From assembly GCF_009765375.1 (NCBI RefSeq), contig NZ_VTOK01000009.1, positions 1 through 64,000 on the forward strand: a stretch of 64,000 nt of DNA, read 5' to 3'. Under the pieces are notes generated by a model that did no database searches, was not told where the DNA came from, and saw nothing but the letters and a program-made list of their open reading frames with translations. Shown here one piece after another: positions 7,947 through 16,765 of the stretch. The DNA is from Alteribacillus sp. YIM 98480 (GTDB lineage Bacteria; Bacillota; Bacilli; Bacillales; Marinococcaceae). Made by a program: the position numbers and the translations under genes. Numbering within the stretch: the first letter of the stretch is position 1; every line of letters begins with the position of its first letter.

Positions 7947-8619
7947 TATCTTCATTCCCTTCTATTTTTTCACTTAGTTTAATGGATTCTTGACTTAATT
8001 TAATATGGTCTTTCATTGCCTCTTCGGCTAAATCACTGTTTTGCGTCTCAATTGCTCTTAGAATAGTAAAATGCTCTTCTACTGCAGATTTCGAACGAGT
8101 ACTAACCGTATTCACCCCAATATGACGATACCTCTTAATTTTTTCTAAAATAGTTTCCACCATTTCTTTGAGATGAGGGTTGTCCGCTTGTTCAATAATA
8201 CGAGCATGAAAGTCACTACCAAGTTTTACAACTTCCTCTGTATTTTCTAGTTTTTCCGCTCGCTCCATTTTATTCATTATTTCCTTTAAATCATTTAAAA
8301 ATTCAGGAGTTACATTTTCTACAGCTTGAATGGCTGCTAAAACTTCTAGATATTGACGGAGTAAAAAAAGATTTGTTAATTCAGCCTTTGTAAGCGGTGC
8401 CACTTTAATCCGACTTTTCTCTTTAACAATCCAATTCTCTCGAATTAAAATATTGACCGCTTCTCTTAATGGTGTACGACTTATCCCAAGACTTTTTGCT
8501 AAAAATTCCTCCGTCAGCACTTCTCCAGGGTTTAAGTCACCAGATATGATCGATTCCTTAATGGATTCATAGGCTAGATCCTTAATATTTTTACGTCCCG
8601 ACACAATTTGATTAACCAT
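7933..8619 (-). CDS. GntR family (FadR/FCD) regulator of the tct operon
   Basis: 228 residues. Winged helix at about 12-75 (SLGISRTPLREAV is the recognition region) and an all-helical FCD ligand domain at about 82-215. FCD domains hold a metal with Asp and three His. Here H138, H183 and H205 are present, but the usual Asp four residues before the first His aligns with G134, so metal or ligand binding may differ. It heads the operon and its promoter carries an FCD-type palindrome, so autorepression relieved by a carboxylate is inferred. Confidence 0.85.
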   Translation of the reverse strand: MVNQIVSGRKNIKDLAYESIKESIISGDLNPGEVLTEEFLAKSLGISRTPLREAVNILIRENWIVKEKSRIKVAPLTKAELTNLFLLRQYLEVLAAIQAVENVTPEFLNDLKEIMNKMERAEKLENTEEVVKLGSDFHARIIEQADNPHLKEMVETILEKIKRYRHIGVNTVSTRSKSAVEEHFTILRAIETQNSDLAEEAMKDHIKLSQESIKLSEKIEGNEDNEKI

Positions 8620-8666
8620 TTATCCACTATCACCTCCGAAATTTGTATAAATGTGTAATTGTGTAA

Positions 8667-8704
8667 TTGTATACAAATATACTTGCAATCGGTTACAAAG
8701 TCAA
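8667..8704 (-). promoter_or_regulatory. tct operon promoter with GntR operator
   Basis: -35 TTGACT (8699-8704), 17-bp spacer, -10 TATATT (8676-8681). The perfect 10-bp palindrome TTGTATACAA (8667-8676) begins at the -10 and runs into the start site. It is the typical FadR/FCD-family operator shape. A partial copy, TTTGTATAA, lies at 8642-8650. Confidence 0.75.
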
Positions 8705-9006
8705 CAATTTTTAGAAACTTTTTTGTATTCGATGGTTTTGAATTTTTGATAAACTTGTTTCCTAAAACCATAAAAAGCCTGCCAAAACTAGACATGGGAC
8801 TCTAACCGAAGAAATAATTTATACATATTTTTACTACTCTTCCAGGTTTTTTTGAGAGATTTTAAAGGAGGGGGTAAATAGAAATAGAGCATTAATTACA
8901 CGGAACAGGTTGTCTTAACTTAACTGATCCATTTCCGCTTCTTGATCAATTAGTCGTTTAGAACCTTTTCTAATTCTTTCACTTTACTCAAAGTGTGATT
9001 TGAAAA
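8705..9006. other. Intergenic region, no gene recognised
   Basis: Holds an orphan Shine-Dalgarno-like AAAGGAGGGGG near 8864-8874 with no start codon behind it. A short minus-strand reading frame around 8922-8970 looks like coding debris. Probably decayed sequence. Confidence 0.4.
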
Positions 9007-9233
9007 CTAGAAAAGTGCAAGAAAAAGAGGAAGTTCAGCTAAAGTAAAGGAACTTCTACTAAGCACGCATACGCCGGTGCATAGGACGTCCTGCTGTCGT
9101 CATTTCCACAGGAAGTGCTGACTTTTTTGCCTGGAATGAATGTTCGCAGTTTTAGCAAAAGCTCCTCTTTATCTTGTGTAGTTGGGCGCTGAATCTATAC
9201 ATAAAACGCCAAAAGTATGACTTCCTTACCTTC
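9007..9233. repeat. Interspersed repeat element, diverged copy B
   Basis: About 227 bp, sharing the AGAAAAGTGCAAG start, the AACTTCTACTAAG and GTGCATAGGACGT interior and the ACGCC...TTCCTTACCTTC end with copy A (2552). It is more degenerate than the other copies. It again abuts a terminator (9237). Confidence 0.65.
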
Positions 9234-9236
9234 AAA

Positions 9237-9264
9237 TAAAAAGCTGCCCTTCATCAGGCAGCTC
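9237..9264 (-). terminator. Terminator of the PTS/aldolase operon
   Basis: Stem AGCTGCC/GGCAGCT (9242-9248, 9257-9263) followed on the minus strand by TTTTT. Confidence 0.8.
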
Positions 9265-9271
9265 AATACGA

Positions 9272-9424
9272 TTATGCCGTTTTGCTTTTATTTTTCTCCC
9301 ACACCTTTTTAGCGTGTACCGCGATCATTAAAGCAAAGAACGTTAACCAAATCTGTCCGAAAAGGATACCACATAGTAAAAGCCCGCAGCTTATAGATAC
9401 GAAAAGCTGGACATTGATTGGCAT
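9272..9424 (-). CDS. Small membrane protein at the end of the PTS operon
   Basis: 50 residues, MPINVQLFVSISCGLLL then a second hydrophobic stretch (about 22-37) and a basic tail KKVWEKNKSKTA. It starts six bases after the aldolase stop codon. Its GGAGG site overlaps the end of the aldolase gene, so it is coupled to it. The terminator follows eight bases after the stop. I know no family for it. It may be a small accessory of the IIC transporter, but only position supports that. Confidence 0.7.
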   Translation of the reverse strand: MPINVQLFVSISCGLLLCGILFGQIWLTFFALMIAVHAKKVWEKNKSKTA

Positions 9425-9429
9425 TTCCC

Positions 9430-10083
9430 TTATTCCTCCAGATTGAATTCCAATTCCCGCGTGTTGTCTTCGATTTTTTTAATAGATAACGAATCAAAGA
9501 CAAGAGCTTTATAGGCAACATAGGCGTTATATTCAATGCGTTCAAGCACATCGTATGCTTTTCGTAAGGTTTTATCGAGAACAACAATCCCATGTTTATT
9601 TAACAGCATAGCAAGCGGCAGTCCATCTGTGCCTCTAGATTGCACATAACTTCTCACAATTTCAGCAAGCTCAGGAGAAGTGGCCGGTGCAAACGGGAGG
9701 GTTGGAATGGTTCCGAGTTTTTGGGTGGACTCTGTTAAATTGGGCATTTCCATTCCCATTGTCGCAAAAACGAGAGATTCTTTCGGGTGTGCATGCAATA
9801 CGCAGCCGATGTCAGGTCTTTCTCGATAACATGCCATATGCATATTAATTTCTCTCGTAATGTTTCCATCACCTTCTACTTTTTGTTCTTTCATATTCAC
9901 GACTAGAATTTCGTGCCATTCTAAATCGCAAAATTTCTGCTGGGACATTAACGTAGGCGTCATAATGATATGCTCATCATTGATTCGTGCGCTGACATTT
10001 CCACCTGCTGCATTCGTTTCAAATCGCAAAAACATCGTCCTTACAACTTTACACAGTTCCTCACGTTCCTGTTTATATAACAA
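9430..10083 (-). CDS. Class II aldolase/adducin family (fuculose-phosphate-aldolase-like)
   Basis: 217 residues, the usual size for FucA/AraD. Zinc ligands are visible as HAH (H97, H99) and H164 in NKHG; E78 is placed as the catalytic acid, and GGNVS (27-31) is the phosphate loop. These enzymes cleave or epimerise phosphorylated ketoses to dihydroxyacetone phosphate plus an aldehyde. The start is TTG, ten bases behind AAAGGGG, placed directly after the kinase stop. With the upstream PTS and PfkB kinase it should split the doubly phosphorylated sugar. Which sugar is not resolved. Confidence 0.85.
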   Translation of the reverse strand: MLYKQEREELCKVVRTMFLRFETNAAGGNVSARINDEHIIMTPTLMSQQKFCDLEWHEILVVNMKEQKVEGDGNITREINMHMACYRERPDIGCVLHAHPKESLVFATMGMEMPNLTESTQKLGTIPTLPFAPATSPELAEIVRSYVQSRGTDGLPLAMLLNKHGIVVLDKTLRKAYDVLERIEYNAYVAYKALVFDSLSIKKIEDNTRELEFNLEE

Positions 10084-10084
10084 A

Positions 10085-11017
10085 TTAATAAACCCCTTTC
10101 CGTTCTCGGATATTTGTTTTCAGACTAAGAGCTTTCGCTTCTTCCACATCAAACACGCTGCTGTTGCTTTTTGTCACTTTCGAAGCAGAGCAGCCTGCTG
10201 CAAACGTCAGGGCCTCCTCCCATGACAATCCCTGTTCTCTTGCGCCAAACAGCGCTCCTACAAACACATCCCCTGCTCCTGTATCATTGCATTCCTTAAC
10301 TTTTGGAGCATCGACATCGAAAATTTTCTCTTCTAGGAAAGCCGTACTGCCTTCTCCCCCTTTGGAAAAAACCACATAAGGCACGTTTTGGTTTAGTTCC
10401 TGCAATTGACTTAATACGTCCTGTTGAGCAGGGAATAATTCTCTTAATTCTTGTTCATTCGGTTTGATAAAATCTACTTGCATCTCAACCGCCGTTCTTA
10501 AAGCTTCCCCGCTAACATCACAAGCTATCGTACATCGTCTTTCTTTTAATAAAGAAAGAATCTCCTTCCATCTGGCGACTGGATATTCTGGAGGCAAAGA
10601 GCCCGATAGTATCACTGTGTCGTCTGCTTTCACCGTATCCCTTAAATACTGGCAGAGCTTTTTGTGATTTTGTTCCGATATGCAAAAACCATGTTCTGTT
10701 ACCATTAAACTCCCTTCCCCTGCCTGATCCATCAGCACATACGTAATACGTGTAGCGCGTTTTTCTTCTACAAACAATTCATAATGAAGGTGTTTCTGCT
10801 CTAAAATCTTTTTGAAACTGCTGACATTCCGTCCCCCAGCAAAGGTTATGGCTGTATTAGGAATATTCAAACAAGTTAACGTATGAGAAACATGAAGCCC
10901 TTTTCCGCCCAAGTCTATTTCTTTTTTGTACATTCGATTATTTTTCCGTTTTTCCAAAGGATTCTTTGTAAACATAATATGATCAATAGCTGGATTAAGC
11001 GTAATGGTGTAAATCAC
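10085..11017 (-). CDS. PfkB family sugar-phosphate kinase (1-phosphofructokinase type)
   Basis: 310 residues. MIYTITLNPAIDH at the N-terminus, GGKG (37-40) and the ATP/catalytic motif TGAGD (246-250) place it with FruK/LacC-type kinases, which phosphorylate fructose-1-P or tagatose-6-P. It overlaps the IIC gene by four bases (ATGA). The expected step is phosphorylation of the sugar phosphate delivered by the PTS, before aldol cleavage by the next enzyme. Confidence 0.87.
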   Translation of the reverse strand: MIYTITLNPAIDHIMFTKNPLEKRKNNRMYKKEIDLGGKGLHVSHTLTCLNIPNTAITFAGGRNVSSFKKILEQKHLHYELFVEEKRATRITYVLMDQAGEGSLMVTEHGFCISEQNHKKLCQYLRDTVKADDTVILSGSLPPEYPVARWKEILSLLKERRCTIACDVSGEALRTAVEMQVDFIKPNEQELRELFPAQQDVLSQLQELNQNVPYVVFSKGGEGSTAFLEEKIFDVDAPKVKECNDTGAGDVFVGALFGAREQGLSWEEALTFAAGCSASKVTKSNSSVFDVEEAKALSLKTNIRERKGVY

Positions 11018-12387
11018 ATCACATTCTCCTTATACTCCGTCTCCTCCGCTGTATCATCTTCTACTTTTCTGGCTTTCATTGTTTTAAAATAAAGGACAAA
11101 CAATGCGGCCCATATCCCAACAAATAGGAAACCTAGCAAATGTCCTTCTCCTACGTGTGCAAAAAGATATCGGAAGACCGGGTATTCTATCGTACTCCAC
11201 GAAATCATCTGTCCGCTATCTAAAGCAATCGCCTCTGTGTCCTGTGCCAGCTGGGTAATCGTTGGAGCAAAACCGGTTGCAATATATAAGAAAACAGGTG
11301 TCGTAATGATTCCAAGAATAATCATTCGAAGTAGATTCCCGCCGGTAATAATTAATGCTGGGGCAGCCATCGAAATATTGATAATCCCTGCAAATGGGAG
11401 CACATTATTGCCTGGCAGAATAATGGCGTAAAGCAGTGTAATTGGCACCCACACAATGACGGCCACCCACAATTCATTGCTTCCAGCTAAGATCGGCCAG
11501 TCTAAGCCAATATTCAATTTTCGGTGCTTAAAACGTGATTTCATAAATTCCGAGATGGCATCAGACAAAGGGGATAATGCCTGCATAAACAGTTTGGCTA
11601 CCATAGGAAACAAGGTTAGTGCCGCTGCAGCTTGAATCGCTAATGTAAGCGTCTCAGGCACAGTGTAGCCGGCTGCGATACCAAGAAGTACTCCAATAAT
11701 AAAACCCATCACATGATTTTCTGCGAAAACACCGAACTTTTCTTTTAACGTATTTGCATCGATATGACGATCAAAAAGAGGTACCTTGCTCAACAGCCAG
11801 TTAAACGGAAGAAGAAAGACGCCAAAAATCATCATGCCATGCGAAACCGTAACACCGGGAATGCCAGTTACTTTTTCAATGTGCTTTTGGTTTACATCCG
11901 CTATCAGAAGCTCCGCTACCATTTGGATAGCCGCTATAACAAAAGCAAGAGCAACACTATTTGTCACGCCTATAACCAGTACTGCTGTTAAAATTTTCCC
12001 CCAAACGTTCCATAGATCAACGTTAAGCGTTTCTGTTTTATTCATGACGAGAAGGATGGCATTGACGCCCATTTGCAATGGAAACATTAAGAACGCTAAT
12101 GGCCAGGCCCATGCCAATGTTGCTAAAGATGTCCAGCCGGCGTCTACGATATTAAGCTCGATTCCTGTACGTTCGACGAGGCCTTGCCCGGCAGGAGTGA
12201 GAGCGTCCAGCATAAAGCCAATCACTACTCCCATCCCTGCAAAAGCTACCCCTAAAATGATCCCTGCACTAAACGCTTCTTTCCACTTCATTCGTACAGC
12301 AATGCCTACAATGATCATGATTAAAGGTACAAATACTGACGCACCAAGATCTAAAATATATTGAAAGACATTTTGCAGAACGTCCAC
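11014..12387 (-). CDS. PTS galactitol-type IIC transporter
   Basis: 457 residues, about ten to twelve membrane segments, with the GatC/SgcC-like N-terminus (FQYILDLGASVFVPLIMIIV). It is the membrane channel for the sugar or polyol, working with the IIB and IIA proteins encoded just upstream. AAAGGAGG precedes the start. Galactitol-family IIC proteins also import arabitol, ribitol and other polyols, so the substrate is open. No polyol dehydrogenase is in the operon, which argues for a ketose or for a dehydrogenase elsewhere. Confidence 0.87.
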   Translation of the reverse strand: MDVLQNVFQYILDLGASVFVPLIMIIVGIAVRMKWKEAFSAGIILGVAFAGMGVVIGFMLDALTPAGQGLVERTGIELNIVDAGWTSLATLAWAWPLAFLMFPLQMGVNAILLVMNKTETLNVDLWNVWGKILTAVLVIGVTNSVALAFVIAAIQMVAELLIADVNQKHIEKVTGIPGVTVSHGMMIFGVFLLPFNWLLSKVPLFDRHIDANTLKEKFGVFAENHVMGFIIGVLLGIAAGYTVPETLTLAIQAAAALTLFPMVAKLFMQALSPLSDAISEFMKSRFKHRKLNIGLDWPILAGSNELWVAVIVWVPITLLYAIILPGNNVLPFAGIINISMAAPALIITGGNLLRMIILGIITTPVFLYIATGFAPTITQLAQDTEAIALDSGQMISWSTIEYPVFRYLFAHVGEGHLLGFLFVGIWAALFVLYFKTMKARKVEDDTAEETEYKENVM

Positions 12388-12402
12388 ATCTATCTCCTCC
12401 TT

Positions 12403-12678
12403 TTACGTTAGCAAGCTAATTAATTGATTGGTTTCTTCCTCCATCCCCATTCCTGTTAAAAATGCGATCCCGTTCAAGGTAGGGATGTTATAGTCTTTGC
12501 TTCCTTTTGTAATCGCGATATAGACGTCACTTTGCGGTATATATTGGTCTAATGACTTAATATCAACCGCTTCTACATTTGCTTTAATACGATTTTGATT
12601 CAAAATCTTCTGAACTTTGGAAGCGACTGTCTGGCTGGTTGCCACTCCTGAACCACATGCTACAATCACTCTTTTCAT
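12403..12678 (-). CDS. PTS galactitol-type IIB
   Basis: 91 residues. The phosphorylation loop is VACGSGVATS with C8, as in GatB-like IIB proteins. It passes phosphate from IIA to the incoming sugar. The start overlaps the stop of the IIA gene in an ATGA. Confidence 0.88.
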   Translation of the reverse strand: MKRVIVACGSGVATSQTVASKVQKILNQNRIKANVEAVDIKSLDQYIPQSDVYIAITKGSKDYNIPTLNGIAFLTGMGMEEETNQLISLLT

Positions 12679-13151
12679 AACACTTCACTCCTTATTGGAT
12701 GTTTTATAACTTGAAAAACCTCTTCTTCACTTTTGGCATGTTTTAACCCTTGAACAAATTGGTAATTAGTAAAAAGGGTCATTAAATACTGCAAAAGCTC
12801 TACCTGTGTTTTCGACTCGGTTATTCCTAAGAAAAAATAATGAGAAACCTGTATTGTTTTATTTTTTTCTCCCATGCTACCAACCAGCAGCGGTTGTTCA
12901 GAGCTGGCGTAAGCAATGAATGGGCTAGATATATGCTCACAATCTGTATGAGGAATAGCGATGTTAATATTTTCTAACGATAATCCGGTCGGATAAGTCT
13001 CTTCTCGTTTTGTTAAAGCTGAGAGATAGGAGGATTTTACATAGTTTTCTTTGTACAGACGGCTTCCTACTTTTTCAAAAAGCTGATAAGCCGTCTCACA
13101 TTTTACATTAGAAAAGATGAGATGCTGGTGGAATAATTCATCAAATGGCAT
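12675..13151 (-). CDS. PTS IIA (fructose/mannitol/galactitol superfamily)
   Basis: 158 residues with the active histidine H68 in NINIAIPHTD. It accepts phosphate from HPr. Its start lies inside the last codons of the regulator gene (11-base overlap), so stoichiometry is probably set by coupled translation. Confidence 0.88.
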   Translation of the reverse strand: MPFDELFHQHLIFSNVKCETAYQLFEKVGSRLYKENYVKSSYLSALTKREETYPTGLSLENINIAIPHTDCEHISSPFIAYASSEQPLLVGSMGEKNKTIQVSHYFFLGITESKTQVELLQYLMTLFTNYQFVQGLKHAKSEEEVFQVIKHPIRSEVL

Positions 13152-15201
13152 GATGTTCCTCCTCTACATGTTGTTGCAGCGTCTCTACGATTTCTAGAGC
13201 ATGATTTGCTTGATAAAAACGCTGAGATTTAGTTTCATCCATAAATAACTCATTTAAGCTTAACAACGTCGGGACATGATGTTGAAAGTCTATTGGAGAA
13301 AGGGTGACTAACGCTTTGGCCATACCGCCGTCTGGCATTTCTACCGGAGAGCGAAAAAGTAATATATCAAAATCTTCCTTTCTTACTCCATCCGACGGCT
13401 TAGCATGCGGCAAATAAACGTGCGGGCCAAGCATCATCCGATCACTTTCTTTTAAAAATAGCTCGAGAACTCTATCCATATAACGAGACTCAATCGCCTG
13501 TCTTTCTTTCATTTGATGTAAGCTATAGCAGACTGCTTCTTTCCAGGTAACTCGTTCTTCGATAATGTGAATATGCTGTTCTTCAAATGTGAAAAAGGGC
13601 TGGTGTTCTTTTTCTTCTGTTTTTTGATTGTTTTTGTTATCACTGTACGATTTATCGAAAAAATCTACTATTTTTTCGTGAATCACGTCTTGCTTCTCCA
13701 TTTCAATATGGTCTCTTAACGAATGCAGCAATTCCCTCGCTTTCTTCTCGTTATCTCTTTCAATATATTTCCGTACGTTTTTTCTTAAGTGAGCCCGCTC
13801 TTTTTGATCCAAAATAGGATTAACAATAAATGTTTTTTGACTCGTATGCAAAGGAATGGTTGTAAAAATAAAATCGACCGTTTCTTTTTGATTAAACGTT
13901 CTTTCAGAAAATGCTCCTAAAAATTCAATATGCGGAAACATCAGCTTAAGCGTTTCTAACAATAGCTTAGACACTGAGGTTCCATTTCGGCAGACGACCA
14001 TCGCTTTAAATATTTTTTCACCTTGTTCATTGGTTTGATAGATCCACGCTTGCACGAGCATGGCAATATATACTTTCTCTTCTTCCGGCAAAGATTTCCC
14101 GATGTAATCTTCTAATGCGCCTGCAGCTCCATTCACTATCGAACAAATCGAGGCGTGTTCATCTTGAAAGATTTGCGTAAGCGGGTTTTGGACATGCAGC
14201 CCTAATTTCACCCGATAGACTGCGGGTTTAATGTGCAGCCATAGTTTCTCTTTTAATTCCTCTTTTCTCACCAACGACGTCACTAAATTTAATTCGATTT
14301 GGTCGATAAATCTATCAATAGCGGTTTTTAATGCTTCACTGTGAGATAAGTGAATGGCAGCCTCTAACATATTAGAAGAAAGAACTTGTAAAGTAAGGTA
14401 CAGCCGGTCTTTTTCTGTCAGACCGTTTTGGTCCCAGAACATTTGTTGAAACGCTTCGTATTCATCCGTATGAAACACACCATAATCTTCGGTTTCCGGC
14501 ACCCATTCTTGTTGAAAAGCCTGGATTCGTTTTATTAATAAATGCAAAGTGACCGGGAGAACTTCAATTTGTTCATCAGAAAAGGATATCTCTAATCTTT
14601 GTTCTGCTCTAAGCAGCCGCTGCCTCAGCAAAAACACTTCATTTGGCTCTATCAATTGTTTTTTCTTTAACAACGTGTTTGCAAATTCAAATTGAAAGAG
14701 TTGTTTCAACTCGGTGACAAGCAAATTCCGCAGCTGATATTCCGATCCTGAGATAAAATAGCCATGTTTACGGCTGTATTTTACCTCGATGGATTTATCC
14801 TCTAACTTACGCTTCATCAGCTTCATATCAAGCAGCACTGTATTTTTACTTACTTCTGTTCTTTCAGCTAAATCTTGAAGAGACAGGGATTCTTTTTCTA
14901 CCAACAGGGTAATTAACATGAGCTGTACTCTTAATTCCGGTGTTAAATCATCGATGGAAAAATACGTTGCATCCCGTAAAATTTCACATAAACCCTTTCT
15001 GGTATTGGTTGGAATGACGATTTGTTCTTCTGGTTGAATCGCTAAAAGGTGAAAGTTGTGCTGCTTTAGTTCTTCGTTTATTAACTGTATTATTTTCTCA
15101 ATTTGGCCTTTTGAGCTATTTAACTGATCTTCTAAATCAGACATAAACAGTGTGGAACTGCTTAATAGCTGCTGCATTGTATTTTTCATCATTTGTTCCA
15201 T
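13141..15201 (-). CDS. PRD-containing transcriptional activator with IIB and IIA domains (MtlR/LicR type)
   Basis: 686 residues from the ATG at 15201, eight bases behind AAAGGGGGA (a TTG seven codons earlier overlaps that site). Domains in order: N-terminal helix-turn-helix regions (the second near 100-140, LAERTEVSKNTVLLDMKLM), two PRD domains (about 180-400), a GatB-like IIB domain (VVCRNGTSVSKL, Cys near 413) and a C-terminal IIA domain with GPHVYLPHAKP. Such proteins are switched by HPr and IIB phosphorylation and activate the adjacent PTS operon. It is the first gene of that operon. Confidence 0.87.
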   Translation of the reverse strand: MEQMMKNTMQQLLSSSTLFMSDLEDQLNSSKGQIEKIIQLINEELKQHNFHLLAIQPEEQIVIPTNTRKGLCEILRDATYFSIDDLTPELRVQLMLITLLVEKESLSLQDLAERTEVSKNTVLLDMKLMKRKLEDKSIEVKYSRKHGYFISGSEYQLRNLLVTELKQLFQFEFANTLLKKKQLIEPNEVFLLRQRLLRAEQRLEISFSDEQIEVLPVTLHLLIKRIQAFQQEWVPETEDYGVFHTDEYEAFQQMFWDQNGLTEKDRLYLTLQVLSSNMLEAAIHLSHSEALKTAIDRFIDQIELNLVTSLVRKEELKEKLWLHIKPAVYRVKLGLHVQNPLTQIFQDEHASICSIVNGAAGALEDYIGKSLPEEEKVYIAMLVQAWIYQTNEQGEKIFKAMVVCRNGTSVSKLLLETLKLMFPHIEFLGAFSERTFNQKETVDFIFTTIPLHTSQKTFIVNPILDQKERAHLRKNVRKYIERDNEKKARELLHSLRDHIEMEKQDVIHEKIVDFFDKSYSDNKNNQKTEEKEHQPFFTFEEQHIHIIEERVTWKEAVCYSLHQMKERQAIESRYMDRVLELFLKESDRMMLGPHVYLPHAKPSDGVRKEDFDILLFRSPVEMPDGGMAKALVTLSPIDFQHHVPTLLSLNELFMDETKSQRFYQANHALEIVETLQQHVEEEHHAI

Positions 15202-15283
15202 ATGGTCTCCCCCTTTCCTCAATGTGATTATCTTTAGTATACCGATTAGATTTCATCTGTGCGTACCCTTTCAACACAAATCA

Positions 15284-15297
15284 GGAAAACGCTTACA
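15284..15297. promoter_or_regulatory. Candidate CcpA cre site
   Basis: GGAAAACGCTTACA matches the catabolite-responsive element pattern TGWAARCGYTWNCA apart from the first base. It lies between the divergent PRD regulator and the amidase, where catabolite repression of the PTS operon would be expected. Confidence 0.35.
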
Positions 15298-15420
15298 TTT
15301 ATGATTGTGATGTTCGGACTCATCGTTGCTTTTTTCAGGGAATAACGTTTGCCAATTTAAACCATTATTCCTTAATATAAGGATAGAAGGTAACTAAACG
15401 GAAAAGGAGAGGTTAAATAC

Positions 15421-16215
15421 ATGATTGTTTCTTCACTGCAGATGAATATTATTCCGGGGGATCCTGCAGCAAACCGGGAGAAGGTAAAAAAGCTTGTAAA
15501 GGAGGAAATCGAAAATAACCGTCCGCATGTGATTGTGCTTCCTGAAATGTGGACAACCGCTTATACGCTGCCTGAGCTTGCAAACATCGCAGATCATGAA
15601 AACAGTGAAACTATCCCTTTTTTACAGCAGTTAGCCGCAGAGCACAATGTTCATCTTGTCGGCGGTTCGATTGCCTATCAAAAAGAAAACGACATGTTTA
15701 ACCGTGCGCTTATTATTAATAATAAAGGGGAACTGGTTTATCATTATGACAAGCTTCACCTCGTTCCTATGCTCGATGAACCAACGTACCTGACAGGCGG
15801 GAAAAACAAAGCCCAAGTTTTTGAACTCGATGGACTGAAAATGGGAATTATCATTTGTTATGACCTTCGCTTTCCAGAGCTTCTCCGCGCCCTTTCCCTA
15901 GAAGGAGCGCAAGTAATATTTATTGTAGCCGAATGGCCGCAAGCGCGGACAGACCATTGGAAGCATTTACAGCTCGCCCGTGCCATTGAAAATCAAGTGT
16001 ATATTGTCTCCTGTAATCGTGTCGGCACATACAACGAAGTGGAGTTTGCCGGAAAATCAATGACGATTGATCCGTGGGGGAATGTGCTCGCAGAAGGAAG
16101 CCAAAACAAGGAAGAAACGGTTCGCGCCGAGATTCATCCCGAACAAGTGGAAGAAGTCCGCAAAAAAGTCCCGGTTTTTGAGAGCCGCGTTCCGCAATAT
16201 TACACTTACTATTAA
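15421..16215 (+). CDS. Nitrilase superfamily amidohydrolase (MtnU/omega-amidase-like)
   Basis: 264 residues, full length for the family. The Glu-Lys-Cys triad is visible: E42 (LPEMW), K111 (YDKLHL) and C146 (IICYDLRFPE). It resembles the carbon-nitrogen hydrolases such as Bacillus MtnU that hydrolyse 2-oxoglutaramate-like amides in methionine salvage. No other salvage genes are adjacent, so the symbol is left empty. AAAAGGAGAGG precedes the ATG. The 3' side runs directly into a repeat field. Confidence 0.85.
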   Translation: MIVSSLQMNIIPGDPAANREKVKKLVKEEIENNRPHVIVLPEMWTTAYTLPELANIADHENSETIPFLQQLAAEHNVHLVGGSIAYQKENDMFNRALIINNKGELVYHYDKLHLVPMLDEPTYLTGGKNKAQVFELDGLKMGIIICYDLRFPELLRALSLEGAQVIFIVAEWPQARTDHWKHLQLARAIENQVYIVSCNRVGTYNEVEFAGKSMTIDPWGNVLAEGSQNKEETVRAEIHPEQVEEVRKKVPVFESRVPQYYTYY

Positions 16216-16224
16216 ACGGGTCCG

Positions 16225-16640
16225 TTTTAGTCTGAAGTGCTGAAACCTTAAAGCGAAGTGCGGAATGCGGCGGTTGAAGCGCTGAACATCGTTTGCGAAG
16301 CGCTGCATTTGATTTACGAACTGCTGATTTCTTTTCCCGAAGTGCTGAATATCCGGGGTGAAGCTCTGGATCTATACCCATGCGCCGAATTACACTTACC
16401 ATACGCTGAATTTGGCCTCCGAACTGCTGATTTCTTTTTCCGAAGCGCTGAATATCAGGATCATACCGCTGAAGCGTTGCAGCCAAACAGCTGCCTATCT
16501 GCTTTCATTTTAGCGAAGCACTGGATTTTTCGATTTGACCGCTGATATCTGCGTGTGAAGTGCTGAATCACAAAGCTTAAGTGCTGATTCTCTTCGGCGG
16601 AGCGCTGAAACACTTGACCTCACAGCTGAACACCTCTATT
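16225..16640. repeat. Degenerate ~21-nt periodic repeat array, family 1
   Basis: About eighteen units with the core GAAGYGCTGAA, spaced mostly 20-23 bases apart, in a stretch with no gene. Unit sequences between the cores are unrelated, so only the phase and the core are kept. Open frames crossing it in several phases are by-products of the period being close to 21. Confidence 0.8.
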
Positions 16641-16715
16641 TAGAAAAACTCGGCTTGCCGCCAATTCTTATGGCAAAAGTCGTTGTTTTCTTTACTTTAT
16701 TCCTTAAGCAAAAAT
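16639..16715. repeat. Small hairpin repeat, copy 1
   Basis: Begins TTTAGAAAAACTCGGCTTGC, followed by a short inverted repeat (TTGCC...GGCAA) and a T/A-rich end. Related sequences lie at about 22054-22113 and 39553-39628. Confidence 0.5.
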
Positions 16716-16716
16716 A

Positions 16717-16760
16717 GAAAAAGCCGAACGGACCATTAACACAGATCCATTCGGCTTTTT
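16717..16760. terminator. Bidirectional terminator
   Basis: Stem AAAAAGCCGAACGGA / TCCATTCGGCTTTTT, with A and T runs on both sides. It serves the dehydrogenase gene on the minus strand. Confidence 0.8.
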
Positions 16761-16765
16761 CATGC

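Noticed and set aside
8574-8795. 73-codon minus frame overlapping the tct promoter
   Set aside because: It covers the promoter and operator and overlaps the regulator start in another frame.
9309-9593. 94-codon minus frame
   Set aside because: Out of frame with both the aldolase and the 50-residue protein, which have proper ribosome sites.
15920-16545. Long frames on both strands (188 and 95 codons) across the repeat field
   Set aside because: A period near 21 bases keeps frames open in several phases. One frame also runs antisense into the amidase gene. Not real genes.
16225-16640. CRISPR-like array
   Set aside because: Repeats are about 11 conserved bases with degenerate edges, spacing varies, and no cas gene is present.
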